The notes under the pieces: generated by a model
The model's database searches: none
Told to the model about the DNA's origin: nothing
What the model saw: only the letters and a program-made list of their open reading frames with translations
Translations under genes and position numbers: made by a program
Shown: piece by piece, positions 34,301 through 45,599 of the stretch
Layout of the letters: each line of letters starts with the position of its first letter
Position numbering within the stretch: the first letter of the stretch is position 1
Origin: Cyanophora paradoxa
Lineage: Eukaryota > Glaucocystophyceae > Cyanophorales > Cyanophoraceae
Direction: 5' to 3'
DNA length: 64,000 nucleotides
Assembly: GCA_004431415.1 (NCBI GenBank)
Contig: QPMI01000048.1
Coordinates: forward strand, 62,001-126,000

Positions 34301-35440
34301 CCGCACGCGCAGCTTTCTTTCCTTGAGAAGCGGCTGCAACAACTGGCGGCCGCCGGCAATTCAACCACAGGGGGATGGCCGTGGCCTGCAGACCTTGGAG
34401 AAAAGTTCACTGTTGCGGTGCGATGTGCCAACGTTAACGTGCAATGTCTCGCCACCAGTATGACAAGCCTGCAATGCTGACTTCACTGTTGGGCTGCAGG
34501 GGCGGCCTTCAGGCTCCACTTTCGCAAGCCGCGGCACGCGCTCCGTAAGCTAAAATAGACCAACTTCCGAAGTTCAACATCACGTGCACCGCGTGCACGT
34601 GCTCATGACAGTTTGCAGGGGCCGTCAAACCCTGCGCTGGCGAACGAGATTCTGGAAGGGGCGGGCCCTGACGCACCTCCCGGCCTCCATAATTGCGTCT
34701 CCCGCTACCTGAGAGACGCAGTGCGCGCTCGGGGATCTCTTTCAAGTTCAGATTCGAGCGCCGCGGCGCTATATATGTATTAATGAAATGATTTTTCAAC
34801 CAGATGGGCGACGTCGGACAAAGCATTTCGAGCGAGATATTCATGCAGGTTATGGATATTTGCGCCTCCGATGTCCAAACCCTATCCCGGTAGGAATTCT
34901 CGCACGCTTGCAGGCTGCAGGCTGCAACTTCGTGAACGTCGCAACTGATCTAGATTTGCGGTTTTTCACAGGCCGCGAACAAACCTGGCGCAGTATTTCG
35001 GACCGGCTCTTGCGCCACTGGTCCGCGCACACTGCGGCGTAAGGGCGATCACCGCCGCCCTCACGAAGCTCCAAGCCCAGTGCGAGATTTAAACCTACAG
35101 CTGCTGTTGGCGGTTGAACTGCGGCGCTGGCTGACTCGCTGTACACTGATCAGGCTGCGGGACGAACGCCAGCAAGCTGACGTTCCCGTGGGCGCGGCGC
35201 GGAAGGCTTTCGCGAAAGCTCTTGCTATTCAGTCAGACGATGCATTCGAACCCGAGGTCCTGATCGACGAGGACCGCGATGCCGATCGCGAGGACCCCGC
35301 TGCGGCGCCGGCCGCGGGAACTTCAAATTCGGATGCCTCTGCCAAACGCGGTGATTCTACCAAATTTACAGGTACCGGTGCTCAGGAGTTTGCTGGAATT
35401 GCAAACTGACCGATATCTATATTAGGACTCGCAGGCTCCA
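28260..35440 (+). repeat. 7-kb segmental duplication, member A
   Basis: Direct duplicate of about 48780-55940, offset about 20.5 kb. Exons, introns and splice sites are all conserved, with local replacements such as 28830-28985 versus 49370-49560 and 32660-32680 versus 52670-52690. In 32126-32256 most differences from copy B are synonymous, which suggests both copies were selected as protein-coding. Confidence 0.85.
28321..35409 (+). CDS. Large Cys/His-module P-loop protein, copy A (family not recognised)
   Basis: About 25 exons, roughly 1,100-1,250 residues. Exon 1 (28321-28430) and exon 2 (from 28532) give a zinc-binding module: QCHCGASL, KTHVFCEACVKSLLG, CPVPGC, YCTCRHC. Exon 29044-29338 follows, with hydrophobic TVLLLMINFLFIMVAALL. 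Exons 29374-29484 and 29571-29677 join to LILGESGHGKSTLAGALF, a Walker A P-loop. Further exons in frame include 29775-29873, 30034-30108, 30180-30491, 30606-30806, 30869-31078, 31165-31429, 31513-31627, 31707-31848 and 31936-32055. The C-terminus is helical with an acidic tail ending FAGIAN-stop. Donors are mostly GTGCG. Splicing near 32250-32700 is uncertain. No Walker B or G-motifs were identified, so the NTPase class is open. Confidence 0.72.
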
Positions 35441-35469
35441 CTCGCACGCGTACCACCCCTTTGACGTTC

Positions 35470-36110
35470 CTCCGGCATGCGCAGGCCTCGGTCCGCGCCC
35501 CCCCCCCCCCCCCCTCCTTCCGCCCCCCCGCCCCCGACTCTTCCTCACCCCGGTACCCCCGCAGGGGCTGGCCGCGCCTGTACGCCTCCGGATCCGCGAC
35601 GTCGCGCCGCCGGGGCCGGCCCGCGCGGTCCGCTTGCTGCCGCCGCCGCCCTCCGCCCCCGGCTGAGCGCGCCGCAGCCGGCGGCCGTGCATCCGGGCAG
35701 CGCACACAATGAGGCCCGCGGCAAGGCGCCCGCCAAGCCCGCCAAGGTGCTCCGCTGCGCGCCCCGCGGCGCGTGCCCCCGCCGCACTGACGTCCCTGCC
35801 CCCCCGCCCCCCCCCCCCCCCCCCCCCCCCCCCCGAGCAGGCTGTACTCCAGAACGACGCCGCTCCCCTGCGGCGGGAGGAGCCGCGGGACGAGGAGCAG
35901 GAGGGCATCCAGTTCGCCTACGCCCTCGACGCCAGCGCCAGAGAGGCGCTGGCGGCCTCAACACAGGCCTCCTCCGCCCCCGCGCCCGCCAAGGTACCAG
36001 TGCTAGCACGCTTTATTTGCCGCGCGCCCCGGCCCACGCGCCCCGCGCGCCCTGGCCCGCCCCGCTGATCGTGATGGCCCGGCCGCCGCAGAGACGCCGC
36101 ACTAGCGGCG
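35470..36110 (+). repeat. U3: 3' fragment of the U unit in the 3' flank of gene A
   Basis: Starts at a poly-C run (35500-35514) and holds the PLRIRDVAPP block and the acidic exon AVLQNDAAPLRREEP (35842-35994). That exon is fully open here (EEQEGIQFAYALDASAREA), unlike in U5 and U6. The gene-B flank (55930-56000) continues without interruption across this point, so U3 was inserted in copy A or lost from copy B. Confidence 0.6.
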
Positions 36111-36199
36111 GCAGCGCCGGCCCAAGTAGCGGGCGGAATTCAAAGCGCCAAGCCTCCCACTCCCCCGCTCCGGATCCAGTTCTGTCCGACGACGTCGAG

Positions 36200-37085
36200 T
36201 AATGAATTCGAATGGACCGGATGCTGGCCCCGGCCGCGGCCCGGGGGCCGGGCCCAGTGGCACGGTATACGTAAAGTGACGTCGACGTTGTAGGCTTAGG
36301 CAACTCAAGCATGAAGCGCTGATATCGATGATTATATAATTGGCCCAATTTTTTAGTGTTTAGAAAAGCCCAATTTAGAATAGCCCAATTGTTTGTATTT
36401 ACTTTTTCTTATGTCACGTGCATTGTATCATGATCACGTGCACCGCGAAATGTCTTCGAGTACACGTTCGCAGCTAGTTTTTATATGGCTATATAGTTAC
36501 ATTGCAATTCAATGATTTAGACATCTGATCATGAATTAATTTCGAATCTACAGCGCTAGCGCTAGCTTCTCAGAGTCTGGAATTCAATGATTCAGAGCTC
36601 GGGTGCCTCGTTCAAGTTTGAGCATTTCAGTTTCGACTTGATCAACGTTGTATACGTACACGTAGGTTTAGCATCGCATAAACAACCCAAGCATGATGCA
36701 CTCATAATTACCATCGCAAGCGCTTTGTATAAGCTAAAATAGCTCGATATATATATTTTGATGGTTTCGTGGGCGTTGCCGGCGCCACGAATAGTGTTCG
36801 AATTCGAGTAAGAGTTCGGATTCGCAGTTAGTCTTTACGTTGAATTTAAGATATCCGAATCATCAGCGTTAGCGCTATTCCATTTTTCCATTTTCGACTT
36901 CCTAGATTTGGCTTCAGCAGCTGAGCTCGCAATTGCCTTGTTCAACGGTTGCACATCGATATCGATATCTTTACACTCGGAAAACGGCTTAGGCGAATCT
37001 TGCAATCGATCGTATACTTTATGTTGTCCTAAAACAAGCGAGAGGCCCGGCCGGTTAGTTGTCCTGTGTTTAAGTTGTCCTTCGA
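36200..37085. other. AT-rich intergenic DNA, no gene seen
   Basis: Many short palindromes (gatatcgatatc type, gctagcgctagc) and no supported ORF, RNA gene or element end. Confidence 0.6.
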
Positions 37086-37089
37086 GTCT

Positions 37090-38238
37090 TGGGGCTTCAA
37101 GGCGAGAGGGTGACCGCTCTTTGCATTAACACGGGGGGGAGTCATAGTCTGGGGGAAGAAGGAAGGGGGCGGGGGCAGGGACGTCAGTGCGGGGGGGCAC
37201 GCGCCCGCGGGGCGCGCAGCGGAGCACCTTGGCGGGCTTGGCGGGCGCCTTGCCGCGGGCCTCGTTGCGCGCGCTGCCCGGATGCACGGCCGCCGGCTGC
37301 GGCGCGCTCGGCCGGGGGCGGAGGGGCGGCGGCGGCAGCAAGCGGACCGCGCGGGCCGGCGGCGCGACGTTGCGGAGGGGTACAGGCGCGGCCGGCCCCT
37401 GCGGGGGTACCGGGGTGAGGAAGAGTCGGGGGGGGGCGGAAGGAGGGGGGGGCGCGGAAGGGCGGGAGTGGGCGCGGACCGGGGCCGCTCGGCGGTGCGA
37501 GCACACGACGCGCTCGCTGGCGAAGCTGCCCGCGACGAGCTCGCCGGGGGCCCGGGCCTGCGAGACGCCCGCTCGGCCGGCGCCGCGAGGGGCGCGGGCG
37601 GCGCGGCGCACGGGCTCGAGGGATCGAGGTCGGAGCGGCGGGTCCGACGCTCTGCTGCGCTTGCCGCGCGGCCGACCGCGCCGGCGCCGGGGAGCGCGAC
37701 GGGCGCGACGAGGCGCCCGCCGCGGGCCGCTGCGGGCGGCGCCGAAGAGCTCCAGCGCCCCGCCCCGACGCCGGCCGCGCTGCGCCCGCCGCCCTGCGCG
37801 GCCGGCTGAGCGGGCGGCGCGAGTGGGTGGGGCGGGTCGGGCGCACGGGCGTGCAGCGGAGGCAGGCGGGGCCGGCGCCGCGGCGCGTGGCCGCGGCCGC
37901 CAGGGGCGCCTCGCTCAGGCCCTCGATGCGGCACACCTTGACGCCCTCGGGTCTGCGCCCCGTCGGACGGGGCGGCGGGAAGGGCGGCGGGGCGCACGGG
38001 CGAGGGGCGACCCGACGCATCCGCGCGAGGACGCGCCGCGAACGGCACGCAGCCCGGGGCGCTGCCCGAAGCCCTGCAGCCAGAGGGACCCTTCGCTCGC
38101 GAACGCGAATCCGGCCCCGCGCTCCTCGGGCGTCGGCAGAGGCGGCGCGTGAGGGCGGCGGCGGCGGGCGGCGCACCAGGAGGAACGCGAACGTCTCGAG
38201 CTGCGCCGCCGCGCTGCAGTCCTCCGGGCGCGCGCCGC

Positions 38239-38269
<31 letters not shown>

Positions 38270-38987
38270 GCCGCACCTCAGCGCAGAACGCCATGGGCTT
38301 CAGCACCCGGGCGCAGCCGTCGGGCGGCGCGAGGGGCCGCTTCGGGGCGCCCGCGCCCGCGCGTTGCACGCCGAGCTCGCGCCGGCGGCCGCCGGCGGCC
38401 GCCCTTGGCCGCCCGCCGGTCGGATGCACTCCACGAAGTGGTCAGGGCCCTGCCGCAGTGCCGTAAGCCTCGCGCAGCGCTCTCGGCCCGCCGGCGCGCG
38501 CGCGCACCACGCCCCCTGCGGGCGGGACGAGGCGGACTTTTTTTTCGCCAAACGAGACGTCCACGGCCGACGAGACCTCCCACCGAGTCCGCCCGTCGAT
38601 CAGCGCAACTGCGACGGCCTTCGGGCCGCTCCGCGCGCACACCCGCCCGCTCTCCTTGCTCTGCGCGCGGAGATCGGCGACTGGCGACCAGCAGGCGCTC
38701 CAGGTGGAGTGCACCGGCGACGCGGCGAGCGCGGAGGCCGCTCCATTGCTGACGGAGAAGCAGTCCGCATTACTTAGTTGATCAGCGCACGAATTGCTGG
38801 CGCCGCGGAGATGAGTGGCCAACGCGCAGCGCCGGCGTGCGGCAAGCTCGTGGTTCTGCGCGGGCTGTGTGCGACTGTCAGACGTGCGGCATTGGTCGCG
38901 GGTGTGGGTTGAGCGCCGGGCATCGAGGTCCGGAGCCATGGAGGGCGCGTTCGTGTGGGAAAGGGTTGCGAGGCGGACCCGCCTTCG
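37090..38987 (-). repeat. U4: U unit, left arm of a large palindrome
   Basis: Minus-oriented copy of the U unit lacking the acidic and terminal exons (it ends near 37140). The arm matches U5 inverted. The AQLETF..LLV block (38150-38220) and the GRTRWEVSSAVD block (38560-38610) are recognisable. Its start reads MEGAFVWE / MAPDLDAR in alternative frames (38939 region). Confidence 0.6.
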
Positions 38988-39203
38988 TCTTTACTCGCGT
39001 CTGTGCGCCTGTGCAGGTGGCTGCGCCTCTGCTTGCGGCTGGGCGCTGGCGGCCGGCCGCTGGCGGATGACCCTGGTGACGGGTACAGGGCCCCGCGACT
39101 CCAATGGGGGTACGGGCACAGGCCGCTTCCGAGCTATAGCTATGTCTGCGCTCGTTGCAGATAGTTTTAATTGTTCCAACATTGTTCTCTTCGGTAGCCG
39201 CCG
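38988..39203. other. Spacer at the centre of the U4/U5 palindrome
   Basis: About 216 bp of unique DNA between two head-to-head U units. If the units are transcribed, this would be a shared divergent promoter region. No motif identified with confidence. Confidence 0.5.
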
Positions 39204-39919
39204 ACGAAGGCGGGTCCGCCTCGCAACCCCTTCCCACACGAACGCGCCCTCCATGGCTCCGGACCTCGATGCCCGGCAAGCTCAACCCACACCTGCGACC
39301 AATGCCGCACGTCTGACAGTCGCGCACAGCCCGCGCAGAATCACGAGGTCGCCGCACGCCGGCGCTGCGCGTTGGCCTCTCATCTCCGCGGCGCCGGCAA
39401 TTCGTGCGCTGATCAACTAAGTAATGCGGACTGCTTCTCCGTCAGCAATGGAGCGGCCTCCGCGCTCGCCGCGTCGCCGGTGCACTCCACCTGGAGTGCC
39501 TGCTGGCCGCCAGTCGCCGATCTCCGCGCGCAGAGCGAGGAGAGCGGGCGGGTGTGCACGCGGAGCGGCCCGAAGGCCGTCGCATTCGCGCTGAACGACG
39601 GGCGGACTCGGTGGGAGGTCTCGTCGGCTGTGGACGCCTCGCCCAGCGAAAAAAAAGTCCGCCTCGTCCCGCCCGCAGGGGGCGTGGTGCGCGCGCGCGC
39701 CGGCGGGCCGAGAGCGCTGCGCGAAGCTAACGGCACTGCGGCAGGGCCCTGACCACTTCGTGGAGTGCATCCGACCTGCAGGCGGCCGCGGGCGGCCGCC
39801 GGCGGCCGCCGGCGCGAGCTCGGCGTGCAACGCGCGGGCGCGGGCGCCCCGAAGCGGACCCTCGCGCCGCCCGACGGCTGCGCCCGTGCGCGGAAGCCCA
39901 TGGCGTTCTCCGCTGAGGT

Positions 39920-39959
<40 letters not shown>

Positions 39960-41560
39960 GCGCCCGGAGGACTGCAGCGCGGCGGCGCAGCTCGAGACGT
40001 TCGCGTTCCTCCTGGTGCGCCGCCCGCCGCCGCCGGCCTCGCGCGCCGCCTCTGCCGACGCGCGAGGAGCGCGGGGCCGGATTCGCGTTCGCGAGCGAAG
40101 GGTCCCTCTGGCTGCAGGGCTTCGGGTAGCGCCCCGGGCTGCGTGCCGTTCGCGACGCGTCCTCGCGCGGGATGCGTCGGGTCGCCCCCTCGCCCGTGCG
40201 CCCCGCCGCCCTTCCCGCCGCCCCGTCCGACGGGGCGCAGGACCCGAGGGCGTCAAGGTGTGCCGCATCGAGGGCCTGAGCGAGGCGCCCCTGGCGGCCG
40301 CGGCCACGCGCCGCGGCGCCGGCCCCGCCTGCCTCCGCTGCACGCCCGTGCGCCCGACCCGCCCACCCGCTCGCGCCGCCCGCTCAGCCGGCCGCGCAGG
40401 GCGGCGGGCGCAGCGCGGCCAGCGTCGGGGGCGGGGCGCTGGAGCTCTTCGGCGCCGCCCGCAGCGGCCCGCGGCGGGCGCCTCGTCGCGCCCGTTCCGA
40501 CCTCGATCCCCTCGAGCCCGTGCGCCGCGCCGCCCCGCGCCTCTCGCGGCGCCGGGCCGAGCGGGCGCCGCGCAGGCCCGGGCCCCGGCGAGCTCGTCGC
40601 GGGCAGCTTCGGCAGCGAGCGTGTCGCGACGCTCGCACCGCCCAGCGGCCCCCGGTCCGCGTCCGCCCCCCCGCCCCCCCCCCCCTCCCCCCCCCCTCCC
40701 CCCCCCCCCCCGCTCTTCCCCCACTCCTTCCCCCCACCCCCGACTCTTCCTCACCCCCGGTAATCCCGCAGGGGCCGGCCGCGCCTGTACCCCTCCGCAA
40801 CGTCGCGCCGCCGGCCCCGCGGTCCGCTTGCTGCCGCCGCGCGCCCCTCCGCCCCCGGCCGAGCGCGCCGCAGCCGGCGGCCGCGCACGTGCATCCGGGC
40901 AGCGCACACAACGAGGCCCGCGGCAAGGCGCCCGCCAAGTCCGCCAAGGTGCTCCGCTGCGCGCCCCACGGGCGCGTGCCCCTGCCGCACTGACGTCCCT
41001 GCCCCGCCCTCCCCGAGCAGGCTGTACCCCGGCACGACGCCGCTCCCCTGCGGCGGGAGGAGCCGCGGGACGAGGAGCAGGAGGGCATCTAGTTCACCTA
41101 CGCCCTCGACGCCAGCGCCAAGGAGGTGCTGGCGGCCTTGGCGCAGGCCTCCTCCGCCCCACGCCCGCCAAGGTACCCGTTGCTCCGCCGCGCGCCCCGC
41201 GCGCCCCGCCGCGCCGACGGCCGCCGCAGAGGCCGCCGGGCGACGCTGGCGGAGGCGGGGCCGTGGCGGCCGCGGACTCCGGGAGGGCTCAGCGCGGGCC
41301 CCGCTCGAGGCGTCGCGCGCCGCCCTGCGAAGGGTCTCTCGCGCCCAGCGCGCCCGCTCCGCCCCGTAGCCCTGCACCGGCCCCGCGCGGGCCAGCAGAT
41401 CGAGCGAGGCTCATGTTGGCGCAGGGAAATTCGAATAGCGCGAGAGCTAGGGTGAGGATGAGTGCATGTGCTTCGAAATCGATCCAATGTACGTGTGAAG
41501 TTGCAATTGCAAGCACACTAGCTATGGTACTGGCGGGGGCGACTCAGCGTGAGATCTAGA
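39204..41560 (+). repeat. U5: most complete plus-oriented U unit
   Basis: Order of conserved blocks: MAPDLDARQAQPTPATNA (39253), GRTRWEVSSAVDASPSEKKV (39600-39660), QGPDHFVECIRP (39745-39775), AQLETFAFLLVRRPPPP (39985-40035), PEGVKVCRIEGLSEAP (40243-40290), GELVAGSFGSERVA (40588-40627), PLRNVAPPAPRS (40780-40820), the acidic exon (41022-41170) and a last block ending QRARSAP-stop (near 41369). The acidic exon has an in-frame TAG (41090) after EEQEGI, also present in U6. The blocks between CGG/CCG-rich gaps look like exons; product unknown. Confidence 0.55.
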
Positions 41561-43672
41561 TTGTGCGCAAGAGACGGGGCGCCGTAAAGGCCTAGGAGAG
41601 TGATCGTGCTGCTGTGAAGGCAGAGGTGAGAGGCAGGAGAAATCTGCCCCCAGATCTAGACGTCGATCGATCGCGCGACTGCCCCGGTCTGCCCGCGGCC
41701 ACGGCCGCGGGGTACACATAACGCGAAAAGCGACAGCTGCAGCCTTCGCACAACGTTCCCGTTGACTGTAGACCGCGCTGCAGCTGGAGCGGACTATATC
41801 TGGCCTAGTACGAGGCTTTCTGTGTGCTCACCACTGCCTGCTTCGTGATAAAACATGACATTGCCCCCAGGCTGGGCCCCAGCAGCCCGCGCAGATTGAC
41901 ATTGGGCCGGCATCGGGGTTCATACGAAGGTTAGTCGGCGGTATTGATCCAAATAAGCCCTGACGCTATGCGCCGTGAAGAGATAGATGAAAGGGAATCG
42001 AAAAAATGCCCTGACAGCAGCATGCGCAGTTTGGCCTTTGACGGTTACGGGAGAGGCTTTCAAATGGCATCCTCGGATCAGGGGATGAGAAGGTGCGCCT
42101 CGCAAAAGCCTTGCGCCCTGTCCCTGGCCAAATGCATGGCACCTCCTGATCTACGGCCTCTGCTGATCCAGGGACGGCGCCCACGACGGCCATTGCCTAC
42201 AAACCAGTGAGAGGTGTGTGTTGACCTTCGTAAGCGCGTGCGTGCATGGGCCGCACGGTGTGAATCCGTCGCATGCGCACAGAACGTTGACAGAAACGGG
42301 CTCCACGGGCGCGCGCGGCCATGACGATCCGAACTTCAGTTTCCCGGTGCATGCAATCCTTTGATGGGAGCTTATTGAGAAGCCTGACCCCCGCCGCGCA
42401 CAGCCCTCTGCGGGAAGCGGCGGGGGAACGGCTCACACAAGCGGTTCACCCGCTGCGGGATCTGCTCGCGGTCCTCGCACCAGAGCTCGAGCCGACGAAG
42501 ACACTCACGAAGCTCAGGTTAACGTTACGCTTACGGTGCGTACGCGTGAGCACCGGCATTTGCTGCTCGCTGCGCGCTCATCGCCTGGTTTTTTTCTAGG
42601 GGGGTGTACTCGCGACAAGAACCGCGCACCCGTGCGCTGTCTGCGGCTCCTGGCTAGCTCTCCACTCACTGAGCCGGAACCAGAAAACGCTCTACGGTCG
42701 CCACCGGATATGATCTCGCAGCGGCGCCGGCGCGATTGCAGCCAGCTTCGTCGTCGGCGGCTGCTCGCCCAGCACAGAGGTGATTCAAGCCCACGCTCCG
42801 CCTGTCGTTCGAGCTGACCCGTTCTTCGCAGACGAGAGTGGGCCAGCACGCTCATTGCAAACGATTGCGTTGGGCAGATCGCACCGTCCGTCTCTCGTCC
42901 CCATGGCCAGCGATTCTCCTCGCGGCTCACGAGCGACGCGTGCAGATCCTTCTCCTCCCCCTCGCGGTCGCCGCGTAAGCGCACTCGTGGAGACGAGCCT
43001 CGTGAGCAGCCGGATGTTGAGCAGCCGCCGCGTCGGGGCCGGCGCCACGAGGAAGACTTCGGCCGTGATCAGGGCGCCTCGTCGCCAGAAGGCTCCGTGA
43101 TTTCTTCCAGCGGCTACGGGTGCCGGCTTGCGGCTCCGATCTTCTTTTCCTTTCTTTTCTGAAGCGGCGCAGATCGAGTCATGAGACGCCGAACAGCGCT
43201 TCTGGCTCCCCGCACATCACCGCTCATCTCGGACGGCAATCCTCGCCTTCGGCGGCGCCCTGCAACGCGTCGTCCGTGCCCTTATTCCCGTTCGGGTCCG
43301 CGCTTGCCGCTGCGGTCGAGTCGTCCGTCCATTCATCGCTTCTGCAGGCGGTCGCCCTCTCCGCCGCGCTCCGCGCCGCCGCCCTGCCCGTGCGCCGCCG
43401 CCTGCCCGGCTCGCCACTTCACCCTCGCTCGCTGACTCGAGTCCAGCGGCGGCGCCGGCGCAGTGACGGCTGCTCGAGAGCCCCTCCGACCCGCCGCCGC
43501 CAGCCCGTCCGTCCCTACCCGCGCCTCCTCTTCCCTGCGCCCTGAGCCGTCCCGCAGAGCGCACGCGCCACAGCCGCCAGCAAGCCACGACGTCGACGCG
43601 TCCGCGTCGATCTCACAGCGTACAGCGGGCCACCGTGTCGCCAATCGGCCGAAGAAGGGGCCGCTGTGGTCT
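41560..43672. other. Region without a confident gene
   Basis: Several ORFs of 80-140 codons on both strands, none with splice or motif support. 5' exons of the gene at 43673 could lie here. Thr/Arg/Ser-rich frames around 42780-43550 look like compositional artefacts of GC-rich DNA. Confidence 0.5.
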
Positions 43673-45221
43673 ATGGTTTCCAAGACGGATAAAGGCGACG
43701 GCAACACGTACAGCAATGAGGATGCTCTGCTCAAAGCGATCGTCTTGAACTTCATTTGCCACTGCTGTCAGATCTTCAACAAGAACAACCGGCCACAGCG
43801 AGCAGCAGCGGAGGCAGCGTCAGAACTCCCGCTGGAAGCAAGGGGGCGTTGCTTCTCCCTGCACCGCAACTCCCTGCCAAAACCGCACCGCCGTTGCTTC
43901 AAATCGTGCAAGGAGATGCACAAGGTATGGAGCTCATTCAACATACGAGGCGACCCCACCGTTCGACCCAACAGACAAGCCAGACAAGCCGCCCGCACAA
44001 TCGTCGCCTGGTTCGCCCCGCTGCTGCGGATGGCCGCTTCCGCCGACGAGCGCGGCATCGACGTGCGCGCCCCTAGCCTCGCCTCAAGCTCACGATGCCA
44101 GAGCGGGCTCATGCGGCCCTCCGCAGGTGGAGAGCATGACGCTGTCGGGGCAGGGCGGGCAGCGGTGGAACGGGGACGAGTGGGCTGGGGAGACCTTCGA
44201 GAAGTTCGGCAAGCAGGTCTTCATCCGTTGCGTCGGCACCGCCCTCGCCGGCCAGGAGGTCCCGGACGGCCTCACCGACGTCATCAAGGCCTGGGAGCGC
44301 GAGGTCGACTCGCGAATCCAGGCGGCCGCGCTTCCCCCCTCGCCGCCTGCGCCGAAGCCTCCGCTGCCCCCCGCCCACCCGCCGTACCCCTGGCCCTCGC
44401 ACCTGTACCTCCTCGACCTGCACCCCCTCGGCTTCTTCGGCGGCTGGCCCGACGGCGCTCTTGTACCCCTCCCTCCATTACAGGCGCCGCCCGTGCCCCT
44501 CCCCGCCCAGCAGCAGCCGGCGACGGATCTCTGGCCCCTGTACCATGTCGCCGGGCCCCAGGCGCTGCCCGCGCCCTTCCCCGCCCAGCAGCAGCCGGCG
44601 ACGGATCTCTGGCCCCTGTACCATGTCGCCGGGCCCCAGGCGCTGCCCGCGCCCTTCCCCGCCCAGCAGCAGCCGGCGACGGATCTCTGGCCCCTGTACC
44701 ATGTCGCCGGGCCCCAGGCGCTGCCCGCGCCCTTCCCCGCCCAGCAGCAGCCGGCGACGGATCTCTGGCCCCTGGCCCATGTCGCCGGGCACCAGGCGCC
44801 GCCCGCGTCCCTCCCCGCCCAGCAGCAGCCGGCGACGGATCTCTGGTCCCTGGCCCATGTCGACGGGCCCCAGGCGCCGCTTTTGGCGGCCGAGGCGACG
44901 GCGGAGGGCTGGGCGGCGGGCGCAGAAGAGGCGACGGCGTGGACCCTGCAGCTCGAGCTGCAGCCGGTGCCGCTGCTCGTCGCGAGCGGTGGCTGTTGCG
45001 GCGCGGGCCTCAGCGACCCCGACGTTGACCGCTGGTCCTCCTTCCTGCTGGGCGTCGGGCCGCTTCCGCCTCTTGTCGTTGTGGGAGAGGCACCCGCCGC
45101 GGCAGGCCTGCCGCTGGGATCAGCTGCAGGCGCGGCGCCGGCTTGGCGCGTGAACTCCCCAGAGCCTCTTGCCGGCGCCGGGGCCCCCCTCGGCCCGCAG
45201 GCCCCGCCGCAGCTGGCATGA
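43673..45221 (+). CDS. Protein with 26-residue repeats, two exons
   Basis: Exon 1 (43673-43924) starts MVSKTDKGDGNTYSNEDALL and has a Cys/His-rich stretch (NFICHCCQIFNKN, CFSLHRN, CFKSCKEMHK). A 202-nt GTATGG intron follows, then exon 2 (44127-45221) joins in phase 0 with VESMTLSGQGGQRWNGDEW, a short folded-looking region of about 65 residues. Next is a Pro-rich segment, five tandem 26-residue repeats built on PAQQQPATDLWPLYHVAGPQ, and a Gly/Ala/Pro-rich tail. Total about 448 residues; no signal peptide or catalytic motif. The Gln/Pro/aromatic repeats suggest a disordered or surface/scaffold segment. The family is not recognised; the 5' end is not certain because the frame is open upstream of the ATG. 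Confidence 0.55.
44494..44885 (+). repeat. 78-bp minisatellite, five units, in frame
   Basis: Units start at 78-bp spacing (cagcagcag at 44508, 44586, 44664, 44742, 44820). Units 1-3 are nearly identical; 4-5 carry LYHV to LAHV and other changes. The unit length keeps frame. Confidence 0.92.
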
Positions 45222-45599
45222 GGCAGCACGCTTTGTTCGGACGGTACGCTTTGTTCTGCAGCGCAGCGCTCGGGCGATGCTTGCACTCACCGCTCCCGGC
45301 AGACGGCTCGAGCCGCCCTTGATGGGGCCCATCATGGGGGCCCCGCGGGGGGTCGCTCCCTTGCGGCTTCAACGCCGCCGCTGCGCCGACCCGGCATCTG
45401 CCCCTGTCCTCCGCCGCAGGGCACGGCGGCTGCAGGCCCCTCCCGCTGACCCCTTCCTCACAGTCACCTTCGCCCCCTCTGACGGCGAGCCCGGCCCTCT
45501 AGCTGCAGCACCCCCCGCTCCCGCAGCACCAGCCCCGGGCCCTCCTGTCCCGGGCCGCACCTGCATCCTGCTCTCTGAGTCTGCCATATGCTCCCTCAG

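Noticed and set aside
39600-39775. U unit as a nuclear-pore gp210 (BIG2) or myosin fragment
   Set aside because: The resemblance rests on a few residues (W...VA, HFVECIRP) and the rest of the unit does not follow either family.
37090-41100. Assembly artefact as the cause of the U4/U5 palindrome
   Set aside because: The arms differ by substitutions and indels and each has its own flanks, so a simple duplicate-read artefact is unlikely; still worth a long-read check.
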